From Sneathiella sp. HT1-7 (GTDB lineage Bacteria > Pseudomonadota > Alphaproteobacteria > Sneathiellales > Sneathiellaceae), in NCBI RefSeq assembly GCF_020731145.1, contig NZ_JAJFZN010000004.1, positions 1 through 64,000 of the forward strand: a stretch of 64,000 bases of DNA, written 5' to 3'. The translations under genes were made by a program, and so were the position numbers. Within the stretch, counting starts at the first letter, position 1. Every line of letters starts with the position of its first letter. Positions 7,835 through 15,381 of the stretch are shown one piece after another. The notes under the pieces were generated by a model. That model was not told where the DNA came from, made no database searches, and worked only from the letters and a program-made list of their open reading frames with translations.

Positions 7835-8995
7835 CTATATGCTTGATCCTTTCAACAGCCTCGCCAATTCACTCGATACGCGCTCGGCGGCGTTTTGCAT
7901 GGGATCGTCGGCAAGGTGCGCATAGCGGGCGGTTGTCTGCACCTGACTGTGCCCCAGCAGCTTGCCGATCATGGGAAGGCTCTCGCCCGATCCGACGGCG
8001 ATGGAGGCGAAGGAATGCCGGAGATCATGAAGGCGCACATCTTTGAGATTGGCCGCCTTTCTTATCCGCCGCCATGGTTTCTGCATATCCGTGATATGGG
8101 AACCGGGGAGTTTTCCGGTAATGACGTAGGGGTTATCCTCGATACGTTCGACATTTGCGAGAACCTCCAACGCCGCCGGGCCGAGATAAATCCGTTTCGG
8201 GCCCGTCTTTGAATCCGGCAGATACGCCGAATTGCCTTTTATGAAGTCCCATTTGAGGGTTTGTATCTCTCCAAGGCGGCAGCCGGTCAGGATCAAAAGC
8301 CGGATACAATTAATTGCCGATCGTGATTCAATGCCTTCCGCTTCCAGATCGGCAAGTGTCTGGCCAAGGCGGGAAAGCTCCTCACCGCTCAAATACCGCT
8401 CTCGCTTCTTCTCCTCATATTTTTTGACATGACGGCAGGGATTGGTTCCCTCGGGGCGAAGGCCCCAGACTTCCGCCTGATTGAACATGACCGAAAGAAC
8501 GCCCAAGGTCCGGTTCGCCTGATAGGGTTTGTCCCGGTGCTTGTGATGCAGATCGGCGATATCGCTTCGCTGCACTTCCTCCACCTGTACCGTTCCAAAG
8601 GCAGGCTTGATAAAAAGGTCCATGCAGCGGCGATATTCCTTCGCTGTGCTGTCCCGGCAATGAGAGGGGACATAATCCGACATAAACCTCTCGCAAAGTT
8701 CCGACACAATAGCCGCCCCGCGCTTGCGCTTGGCTTCTTCCGCAGGGTTTGCCCCATGGGCAACGCCTCCCAGCAGCTCACGGGCCTTGTCCTTGGCTTT
8801 TTCGGCGGTTACCGTCCCGTATCGCCCCAGCCCTTTCCGCCGGGTGCGCCCGCCGCCGTCCCGGTATTGAATGAGGAATGTCTTGCGCCCGGACGGCAGC
8901 ACCCGCAAGCCATAGCCGGGCAGGGTTTCATCCCAGACAAAGTAGTCTTTCTCTTTCACTAAAAGGCCGTCAATGTTACGCTTGTTCAATCTCAT
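7835..8995 (-). CDS. Tyrosine recombinase/integrase of the island
   Basis: This P4-like integrase of about 386 residues has an N-terminal arm-binding domain (DUF4102-like, around LPGYGLRVLPSGRKTFLIQYR), a central SAM-like core-binding domain, and a C-terminal catalytic domain. The active-site residues are visible: Arg in TGCRLGEI, His and Arg in HDLRHSFAS, His in LGHSQ, and the Tyr nucleophile in TTARYAHL. It catalyses integration into and excision from tRNA-fMet. An in-frame ATG lies at 9007, but the nearest GAGGA abuts it. The ATG at 8995 has a better-spaced GGA, so I prefer it. The gene lies 170 bp inside attR, reading inward. Confidence 0.95.
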   Translation of the reverse strand: MRLNKRNIDGLLVKEKDYFVWDETLPGYGLRVLPSGRKTFLIQYRDGGGRTRRKGLGRYGTVTAEKAKDKARELLGGVAHGANPAEEAKRKRGAAIVSELCERFMSDYVPSHCRDSTAKEYRRCMDLFIKPAFGTVQVEEVQRSDIADLHHKHRDKPYQANRTLGVLSVMFNQAEVWGLRPEGTNPCRHVKKYEEKKRERYLSGEELSRLGQTLADLEAEGIESRSAINCIRLLILTGCRLGEIQTLKWDFIKGNSAYLPDSKTGPKRIYLGPAALEVLANVERIEDNPYVITGKLPGSHITDMQKPWRRIRKAANLKDVRLHDLRHSFASIAVGSGESLPMIGKLLGHSQVQTTARYAHLADDPMQNAAERVSSELARLLKGSSI

Positions 8996-9017
8996 ATTCG
9001 CTTCCATTCCTCAATCT

Positions 9018-9035
9018 GGAAGCATAATGGAAGCA
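9018..9035. repeat. Right integrase arm-type repeat
   Basis: GGAAGCATAATGGAAGCA is an exact copy of 170-187. An inverted partial copy (AATGGAAGCG on the minus strand, 8999-9008) overlaps the integrase translation start, so binding here could also repress int. Confidence 0.6.
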
Positions 9036-9165
9036 AGTGACAGCGAAAATCAAGATATTTATGAGAAGGCAAGAGTAACGATTATATATAATATCACAAT
9101 TATAACAATGCTATATGTCTAACTATGCGACTAAATGCTAATCCGTGATAACATTAAAAAACTAA

Positions 9166-9213
9166 CTCATAACCTGAAGGTCGTAGGTTCAAATCCTACC
9201 CCCGCAACCAAAT
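9166..9213. repeat. attR: 48-bp direct repeat of tRNA-fMet 3' end
   Basis: This is an exact copy of 76-123 with no 5' tRNA half before it. It marks the right boundary of the island. A minus-strand reading frame through it yields the familiar GVGFEPTTFRL shadow peptide, not a gene. Confidence 0.93.
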
Positions 9214-9214
9214 T

Positions 9215-9243
9215 AAAAAGGGTCCCTTCAGGGACCCTTTTTT
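9215..9243 (+). terminator. Strong terminator after attR
   Basis: AAAAAGGGTCCC-TTCA-GGGACCCTTTTTTT is a perfect stem followed by T's. It is probably the original tRNA-fMet terminator, now separated from the tRNA by the island. Confidence 0.85.
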
Positions 9244-9392
9244 GTTCGGTGGCAAGGGCCAGGATGAAAAGCTTAGGGAAGTCCATCAAGGCTTTCCGAG
9301 GTTCGCGGCCAGCGCGAAGCGCGCCAGTCGCACGCATCACGGCGAAGCCGCGAGGACGCAAAAGCCGACTTCCGTAACCAATATTATTTTAG

Positions 9393-9413
9393 CCCGCCCT
9401 TCGGCGGGTTTTA
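9393..9413 (+). terminator. Rho-independent terminator (plus strand)
   Basis: CCCGCC-CTTC-GGCGGG is followed by TTTTA. No protein gene precedes it on this strand. The 150 bp upstream contain two short GAA-loop hairpins (GCGC-GAA-GCGC near 9315 and CGGC-GAA-GCCG near 9343) and end with GTAACCA. Confidence 0.6.
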
Positions 9414-9453
9414 TGTTGTTTAGGGTGAGTATCTTTAAGTGCTGCTGTTGGTA

Positions 9454-9756
9454 TCAGACGGCATGCCATGTGAAATTTAGATCTTCGCGGAATGCAAACC
9501 GGGCAAGATGTTGGGCGATGATATCTTGCAGGCGTTCAACTTCTGAATTGTCAGGAGTCACAACTGTCATTGTGAGCATGGTTTCATCGGCAGCCAATCT
9601 GCACTCTCCCATTGGAAAAGTGATTTTTCCGGCCTGTTTGTCAAAAGATACCTGAATTTTATGAGCGAAATGCTTGCATAGTTGCTGCAAATACTTCTGG
9701 GCGTTGGGAGTATCGATACTACAGATACTTTTTGTTGGTGATATTAATTCAGTCAT
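9454..9756 (-). CDS. DUF2218 domain protein
   Basis: This 100-residue protein matches the DUF2218 pattern: T-x-x-A-x-x-Y-L-x-Q-L-C-K-H-F-A-H-K at the start, FPMGECRL in the middle, and HLARFAFREDLNFTWH at the end. DUF2218 proteins are often encoded with PadR-type regulators and siderophore-interacting reductases. That reductase is absent here. The gene overlaps the end of the upstream padR-like gene by 8 bp, so the two form one operon. The biochemical role is unknown; a link to iron handling is inferred only from typical neighbours. Confidence 0.85.
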   Translation of the reverse strand: MTELISPTKSICSIDTPNAQKYLQQLCKHFAHKIQVSFDKQAGKITFPMGECRLAADETMLTMTVVTPDNSEVERLQDIIAQHLARFAFREDLNFTWHAV

Positions 9757-10306
9757 TTCTATTCTCTACTAACTTGGCGGCTGCATCGATTGCAGCGGCT
9801 ATATTTAGAGCGGATTGCTCATCAAGATTTTTCTCTTTCAGGCGAAGGCGTATTGCGATTTTTAAGTTTTTCACAGCCTGAAGAATAGGGCCCGGAATTC
9901 GTACTGAATCTGGCCCTACACGTGTCAATAGGGCCTCTGCCGCCGTACGGTTTGCTGTTAGGAATGCATGGCCCTCTTTTGTAATACCATAGCTTTTTCG
10001 ACCGCCAGAACTCGCTGTGTCAATTGAGGTGTATCCCATGTCGTTAAGCCAGGCGAGGGTCGGGTACATGACACCGGGACTCGGCGAGTATGCGCCGTCA
10101 AATCTCTCTTCAATCAATTTGATAAGCTCGTATCCGTGCCGAGGTTCTTCGGCGATCATCATAAGAACAAGAAGGCGGAGTTCCCCATAGTCGAAAAGGC
10201 GGCCACCGCTGCGATGGTGCCGTCTTTTTTGGGAAGTATGGTCCGACATTTTATCTGGGTGGTCGGATCGGCAAACGTCCTTTTGATGGTTGTCTATATT
10301 TTTCAT
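9749..10306 (-). CDS. PadR family transcriptional regulator
   Basis: This 185-residue regulator has a PadR winged HTH at about 38-110 (ELRLLVLMMIAEEPRHGYELIKLIEERF, then SPGVMYPTLAWLNDMGY and the wing ending in GRKSYGIT). A helical C-terminal dimerisation region follows. The start at 10306 gives a charged 35-residue leader. An internal ATG at 10249 is an alternative. A double palindrome lies immediately upstream, indicating autoregulation. It is co-transcribed with the DUF2218 gene through an 8-bp overlap. Confidence 0.9.
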   Translation of the reverse strand: MKNIDNHQKDVCRSDHPDKMSDHTSQKRRHHRSGGRLFDYGELRLLVLMMIAEEPRHGYELIKLIEERFDGAYSPSPGVMYPTLAWLNDMGYTSIDTASSGGRKSYGITKEGHAFLTANRTAAEALLTRVGPDSVRIPGPILQAVKNLKIAIRLRLKEKNLDEQSALNIAAAIDAAAKLVENRND

Positions 10307-10320
10307 AGTTCCGATATATA

Positions 10321-10350
10321 TTTAGATATATCTAAAAACAAGATATATCT
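10321..10350. promoter_or_regulatory. Palindromic operator upstream of the PadR gene
   Basis: A perfect 16-bp palindrome TTTAGATATATCTAAA (10321-10336) is followed 4 bp later by AGATATATCT (10341-10350). Repeated AGATATATCT palindromes in front of a PadR gene fit a binding site for its dimer, giving autorepression. Confidence 0.7.
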
Positions 10351-10400
10351 AAAAAAATTTAGTTGCTGGTTTGATAATGAAACAGGAGGGCTGGCTATTA

Positions 10401-10688
10401 TCAGCAGGAGTATTTTGAAGCAAAGCGGACAGCATTGGCAAAGGTATCGGTATTATCCGCGGTGATAACAAAGGCCCCATTGCCACCAATGATATGGTCT
10501 TTGAATGCGAGTTCAAGGTCATAGTTGTTGGGTAGACCGGAACAATAGCGGCAAAGAATCGCAAGGCCATTGATTGTGATACCGGCAGCAATAACTTCCT
10601 GCCGTGCCAGTTCAATTGGCGACCCATCCCAATTATTGGCGCTATCTGCGAAAATATCGATAAGGCTCTTTCCGAAGAAGAATGGCAT
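10401..10688 (-). pseudogene. C-terminal fragment of a DUF1194 (von Willebrand-like) protein
   Basis: The 95-residue frame aligns with the last third of DUF1194 proteins. LIDIFADSANNWDG corresponds to the usual RVIDVSGDGxNNxG, followed by AGITINGLAI, HIIGGNGAFV and a final helix. Family members are usually around 230-260 residues with an N-terminal metal-binding VWA fold, which is missing here. The conserved SGDG has changed to FADS. No missing half is found in the 118 bp before the next gene. It reads as a decayed remnant beside the padR operon. Confidence 0.65.
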
Positions 10689-10809
10689 TGTAATCGCGTG
10701 CTTTTCTCCGTTGCCGCCTTGCTATCGGTAAATTGACGCGGCTATAGTAGCGCTGAAGTGAAACGACAAGATTTATGCCTCAAGTATGGGGTGAGACGGA
10801 GGAAAAGTG

Positions 10810-12477
10810 GTGAGTATTCCTGATGTAGTCCCAATCGGTGTTGAGTTGCTGGACGAACCAATTCTGAACAAGGGCACGGCTTTTACTGTTGAGGAACGAG
10901 AAAAATACGGCCTGCTTGGCCTGTTGCCGCCGCATGTTGAAACCCTTCAGGAACAGACGGACCGCGCATATGACGCGCTCAAGGCGAAAGATACCGATCT
11001 GGAACGGCATATCTATCTCCGCGCGCTTCAGGATACGAATGAGGTACTTTTCTATAATCTGGTGATTAGCCATGTGGAAGAAATGATGCCGCTGATCTAC
11101 ACCCCGGTGGTGGGGGAGGCATGCGAAAAATTCAGCGAGATTTACCGACGTCCGCGCGGATTGTTCATTTCATATCCGCATCGGGATGAAATCGATAAAA
11201 TACTCGATAACGCGATGAACGAAACAGTCGAGGCAATTGTCGTCACCGATGGAGAGCGTATTCTCGGCCTTGGCGATCAGGGAACCGGAGGCATGGGAAT
11301 TCCCATCGGCAAGCTCGCGCTCTATACTGCGGCGGGCGGGGTGGATCCCTCTGTTACCTTACCGATTATTCTCGATGTCGGGACCAACAATCAGGAACGG
11401 CTCAACGATCCGCTCTATATCGGTTGGCGGCATGAACGGATCAGCGGCGATGACTATTTTGCCTTTGTTGATCAGTTCGTGCAGGCGGTGAAACGCAAAT
11501 GGCCAAAGGTTCTCTTGCAGTTCGAGGATTTTGCCCAGCCACATGCGGAGCCGTTGCTCGCTAAATACCGCGATCAGCTCTGCACTTATAATGATGACAT
11601 TCAGGGGACGGCGGCCGTTGCGGCGGGTACCTTGCTGGCGGCCTGCAAGATGCTGGGCAAGCCACTTTCGGCCCATCATATCGCCTTCCTAGGCGCAGGT
11701 TCGGCGGGCGCGGGCATTGCTGAGCAGCTTATCCGCATTATGATGGATGAAGGGTTATCGGAGGCGGAGGCCCGGAAGCATATCTATATGGTCGATCGCT
11801 ATGGTCTTTTACACAGTGATATGGATGGGCTGATGGAATTCCAGCAGCGGCTCGCGCAGGATCATGGAAGCGTTGCCTCCTGGTCGAGCGCGGATGACGG
11901 CAGCATCAGCCTGATGGATGTAGTGAAAAACGGGATGCCGGATATCCTTATTGGCGTATCGGGGCAGCATGGCCTCTTTACCGAAGAGATTATCCGCGAA
12001 ATGGCAAAGAATACGGAGCGGCCGATTATCTTCCCGCTCTCCAACCCGACATCAAGGGCGGAGGCTGTGCCAGCGGATATTCTTGAATGGACCGATGGCA
12101 AGGCGCTGATCGGGACGGGGAGCCCGTTCGATCCGGTGACCTATAAAGGCGTGAGCCATCACATTGCCCAGAGCAACAATACCTATATTTTTCCGGGCGT
12201 CGGCCTTGGCGTGCTTGCCTGTGAGGCAACGCGTGTCACAGATAACATGTTCATGGCGTCATCAAAGGCGCTTGCGGCGCTGTCACCAGCGCTGACGGAT
12301 CCAACCGCCCCCCTGTTGCCGCCGGTCTCCGACATTCGAAGTGTTAGCAAGGCAGTCGCGGTTGCTGTTGCCAAGCAGGCCGTAGCCGACAAGGTCGCCC
12401 CAGGGCGGAGCGATGCGGAGCTAGAGCGCTGCATTGAGGCAGCGGTCTGGACACCCGCATACAAAAAACTGACTTAA
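10810..12477 (+). CDS. maeA: NAD-dependent malic enzyme (oxaloacetate-decarboxylating)
   Basis: This protein of about 555 residues is of the large MaeA/SfcA type rather than the phosphotransacetylase-fused type. It converts malate to pyruvate and CO2 with NAD reduction. Visible motifs are [17 protein letters not shown], the conserved [14 protein letters not shown], the metal-binding region [19 protein letters not shown], and the NAD-binding [15 protein letters not shown]. Two adjacent GTG codons could start it (10807 and 10810). GGAGG at 10798-10802 is better spaced for 10810. The HPPD-like gene follows 26 bp downstream, suggesting co-transcription and a link between aromatic breakdown products (fumarate to malate) and pyruvate. 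Confidence 0.93.
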   Translation: MSIPDVVPIGVELLDEPILNKGTAFTVEEREKYGLLGLLPPHVETLQEQTDRAYDALKAKDTDLERHIYLRALQDTNEVLFYNLVISHVEEMMPLIYTPVVGEACEKFSEIYRRPRGLFISYPHRDEIDKILDNAMNETVEAIVVTDGERILGLGDQGTGGMGIPIGKLALYTAAGGVDPSVTLPIILDVGTNNQERLNDPLYIGWRHERISGDDYFAFVDQFVQAVKRKWPKVLLQFEDFAQPHAEPLLAKYRDQLCTYNDDIQGTAAVAAGTLLAACKMLGKPLSAHHIAFLGAGSAGAGIAEQLIRIMMDEGLSEAEARKHIYMVDRYGLLHSDMDGLMEFQQRLAQDHGSVASWSSADDGSISLMDVVKNGMPDILIGVSGQHGLFTEEIIREMAKNTERPIIFPLSNPTSRAEAVPADILEWTDGKALIGTGSPFDPVTYKGVSHHIAQSNNTYIFPGVGLGVLACEATRVTDNMFMASSKALAALSPALTDPTAPLLPPVSDIRSVSKAVAVAVAKQAVADKVAPGRSDAELERCIEAAVWTPAYKKLT

Positions 12478-12503
12478 AACACGGATTTATAGAGGGTTAT
12501 TTT

Positions 12504-13751
12504 ATGGCATTCGATTACGCAGGGTATCAGCCAAAAGGGGACAAGAAGAATTCAGAATTCTTTGATGAGTTCCGCCTGAAAATATTTGAACGACGTAAAT
12601 CCAGCGGGATAGAGGATCTTGTCGGTAATATGCGCTGCTTGGTCACGCAGGTGGATCCGGGAACCAGCCTTGCGACGATGATTGAGCTTTACGAGATGAC
12701 CCCCTATCGCCACGCGGCGAGTTATATCGGCGAAACCCATAAGTTTCATGTGCTCCACAGTCGCCCCGTCTTTCCTGCCTTGATCCTGATGGAGCCTTTA
12801 AGCGGTGCATTCGAGGAATATATCACCCGCGTCAACCGGATGTATCCGCTGTCGCGCGCAACCCCTCACAGCCGCTACGTCGGGGAAATTTACGAAAGCA
12901 GAAATAACGACGAAATTCGCAAGACCCTTGAAGATCAGGCCGCAAGATTTGAGTATCATGGCGAGGTTGAAAATCCTTTCTATGCCGCCGATGGATTTCT
13001 CTTCACCATGCCGTCGGATTTTACCGGTAATCGCATTGGCTACAGCGGTCATGATTTTAACAATCCGGACAGTTTGGGCCTCGGCGGGCGGTATGAATTG
13101 TCCGCGACGGAGCAGGCACAGCTTGAGGCGGCGGCAGCATTCTCCGAAAGCTCGGGTGTTGGGGAGCTTCTCCTCGGGGTGGATCATATGGCGACCCGTA
13201 TTCTCGCAGCAGATCGGGAAGATGCTATTCTCGAATTCCTCACCCATGTGCCTTATTATTTCTGGGGAGCCTATAACATCATGGATATGAATTCATCGAC
13301 CAACGTCAATCGTAATGGCTCGGTCATGGATGACAAGCTTTCCCCGGCCAAGGTCTTTACCGCCAACAATACGCCTTCCTTCGTGAATAGCTTCGAGAAC
13401 CGGCCCATGCCGACGGAGACTTTCGTCCGGAACTACGGTCGACGGATGCATCATATTGCGATTGAGGTACAGGACGGCGATCATGCGACGGGCGAAAAGA
13501 ATGTCGATTTTGTTGTGGATGCGCTGAAAGAGAAGGGCGTGGCTTTTCTTGCCCATGTCGTTGGCGAGTGCAAGGATGAGCCAAACCTGAAGCAGATATT
13601 CTCGAAACATTCAAAAAATACCATCCTGATCACGGAATATGTCGAGCGGTGTCATGGCTTTGACGGCTTTTTCACCAAGGACAATGTCGCGGCGCTTACT
13701 GCGGCGGCGGGCCAGGATGAACAGTTCAAGCATGGACAGGTCTTCGACTGA
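12504..13751 (+). CDS. 4-hydroxyphenylpyruvate dioxygenase-like VOC-fold protein
   Basis: This 415-residue protein is built of two VOC halves. The C-terminal half has the iron facial triad expected for HPPD-family dioxygenases: His about 228 in GVDHMATRI, His about 316/317 in MHHIAIEV, and Glu about 378 in LITEYVERCHGFDGFF. The spacing matches HPPD, but the conserved C-terminal gate region is altered and the protein is longer than the usual 350-380 residues. It probably uses a 2-oxoacid or aromatic substrate with O2. Whether it is true HPPD (tyrosine catabolism) is uncertain. It lies between malic enzyme and the FMN protein on the same strand. Confidence 0.75.
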   Translation: MAFDYAGYQPKGDKKNSEFFDEFRLKIFERRKSSGIEDLVGNMRCLVTQVDPGTSLATMIELYEMTPYRHAASYIGETHKFHVLHSRPVFPALILMEPLSGAFEEYITRVNRMYPLSRATPHSRYVGEIYESRNNDEIRKTLEDQAARFEYHGEVENPFYAADGFLFTMPSDFTGNRIGYSGHDFNNPDSLGLGGRYELSATEQAQLEAAAAFSESSGVGELLLGVDHMATRILAADREDAILEFLTHVPYYFWGAYNIMDMNSSTNVNRNGSVMDDKLSPAKVFTANNTPSFVNSFENRPMPTETFVRNYGRRMHHIAIEVQDGDHATGEKNVDFVVDALKEKGVAFLAHVVGECKDEPNLKQIFSKHSKNTILITEYVERCHGFDGFFTKDNVAALTAAAGQDEQFKHGQVFD

Positions 13752-13801
13752 CGGGTTACTTTCCGAGAAATTGGTCAAAACAGGGACAGGGGCGGCGCAT
13801 C

Positions 13802-15379
13802 ATGGCACGTAATATCTTTTTCGGAATATCCGTAGCAGGATTGCTCCTGATCTTTCTCGTGCAGTTTTTCTGGCCGCCGGTCATTCATCTGCTTTGGGTG
13901 CTGATCCCCTATATCCTGCTGGGCTTTTATGACATGCATTTCGCGCATCATAACGTCCTCAGAAATTATCCGGTGATTGGTCATTTGCGATACGCATTTG
14001 AATTTATCAGCCCGGAAATACAACAGTATTTTATTGAGACCAACGAAAGCGGTCGTCCCTATAATCGGCAGCAACGCAACCTTGTTTATGCGCGCGCGAA
14101 CCGGGGTCTGGATACCCAGCCTTTCGGGACGCAATGGGACATCACCGATGTCGGGTATCAGCGGGCAAGCCACTCGCTGGCACCCAAGCATGTCGATCCG
14201 AGTAAGGGCAGAGTTCTTGTCGGCGGTCCGCAGTGCAAGAAACCTTATAATGCGTCACGCCTGAATATTTCCGCCATGAGCTTTGGCGCGCTCAGCGCAA
14301 ACGCGATCCATGCGCTCAACGCCGGCGCGAAAATAGGTGGTTTTGCTCACAACACGGGGGAAGGGGGGCTCAGCCCGTATCATCTCGCGGGGGGTGGGCA
14401 TATCATTTGGCAGATTGGCACCGGCTATTTCGGTTGCCGCACGGCGGAGGGGAATTTTGATCCCGAGAAATTCAAGGCCGCCGCAAATCGCGACGTGGTC
14501 AAGATGATCGAGATTAAACTCAGCCAGGGGGCGAAGCCGGCTCATGGCGGAGTATTACCTGCGGCTAAGGTGGATGAGGAAATCTCTAAAATTCGCGGTG
14601 TGCCCATGGGTAAGGATGTTCTTTCTCCTCCTGCTCATTCCGCATTTTCCTCGCCGGAGGGACTGCTTCATTTCATGGAGGAATTGCGGAACATGACCGA
14701 TGGCAAACCTGTCGGGTTCAAGCTCTGCATTGGACGTCGCAGTGAATTTATGGGCATCTGTAAAGCCATTCTGAAAACCGGTATTCAGCCTGATTTCATC
14801 ACCGTTGACGGGGCAGAAGGCGGCACCGGTGCGGCCCCACTTGAATTTTCCAACCGTCTTGGCGTTCCCATCGATGAGGCATTGATTTTCGTTCATAACT
14901 GCCTGGTCGGAATTGGTCTTCGCAAAGAAATCCGCATCATCGCCAGCGGTAAGGTCGTCACCGGTTTCGACCTGATGGAAAAAATAGCCCTTGGCGCGGA
15001 TATGTGTAATGTCGCGCGGCCGATGATGTTTGCGCTTGGTTGTATCCAATCGCTCCGCTGTAATACCAATACATGCCCGACAGGGATCGCCACGCAGGAT
15101 CAAACGCGCGCACGCGCCGTGGATATCCCAACCCGGCGGGAGCATGTCGCCAACTATCATGACGCGACGATTGAGAGTTTCCGCGAGTTATTGGGAGCCA
15201 TCGGTCTTGACGATCCCGAAGATCTGACTCCGCATCATATATTCCAGCGGGTTGCCGATCATACAGAACTGTCGACCGATCAGATCTATGAGTATCTTGA
15301 TGAACGGGAATTGCTTTCGGATACAATCCGGCCAAGCTATCAGAACGACTGGAATAGCGCTCGCGCAGAGGCTTTTTGA
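13802..15379 (+). CDS. FMN-binding glutamate synthase-like protein, membrane anchored
   Basis: This 525-residue protein has two N-terminal membrane segments (about 4-24 and 26-42) followed by a TIM-barrel FMN domain of the glutamate synthase large-subunit type. Visible features are NISAMSFGALSANAI, HNTGEGGLSPYH, KLSQGAKPAHGGVLP, the FMN phosphate region TVDGAEGGTGAAP, and a CIQSLRCNTNTCPTGIATQ cysteine motif that would bind a 3Fe-4S cluster. The amidotransferase domain of true GltB is missing, so it does not use glutamine by itself. Such 'GltB2' proteins have no firmly known reaction. It starts 50 bp after the HPPD-like gene. Confidence 0.88.
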   Translation: MARNIFFGISVAGLLLIFLVQFFWPPVIHLLWVLIPYILLGFYDMHFAHHNVLRNYPVIGHLRYAFEFISPEIQQYFIETNESGRPYNRQQRNLVYARANRGLDTQPFGTQWDITDVGYQRASHSLAPKHVDPSKGRVLVGGPQCKKPYNASRLNISAMSFGALSANAIHALNAGAKIGGFAHNTGEGGLSPYHLAGGGHIIWQIGTGYFGCRTAEGNFDPEKFKAAANRDVVKMIEIKLSQGAKPAHGGVLPAAKVDEEISKIRGVPMGKDVLSPPAHSAFSSPEGLLHFMEELRNMTDGKPVGFKLCIGRRSEFMGICKAILKTGIQPDFITVDGAEGGTGAAPLEFSNRLGVPIDEALIFVHNCLVGIGLRKEIRIIASGKVVTGFDLMEKIALGADMCNVARPMMFALGCIQSLRCNTNTCPTGIATQDQTRARAVDIPTRREHVANYHDATIESFRELLGAIGLDDPEDLTPHHIFQRVADHTELSTDQIYEYLDERELLSDTIRPSYQNDWNSARAEAF

Positions 15380-15381
15380 CC

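Noticed and set aside
9167-9361. Minus-strand 64-residue frame ending GVGFEPTTFRL
   Set aside because: It is the translation of the antisense of the tRNA fragment, a well-known annotation artefact.
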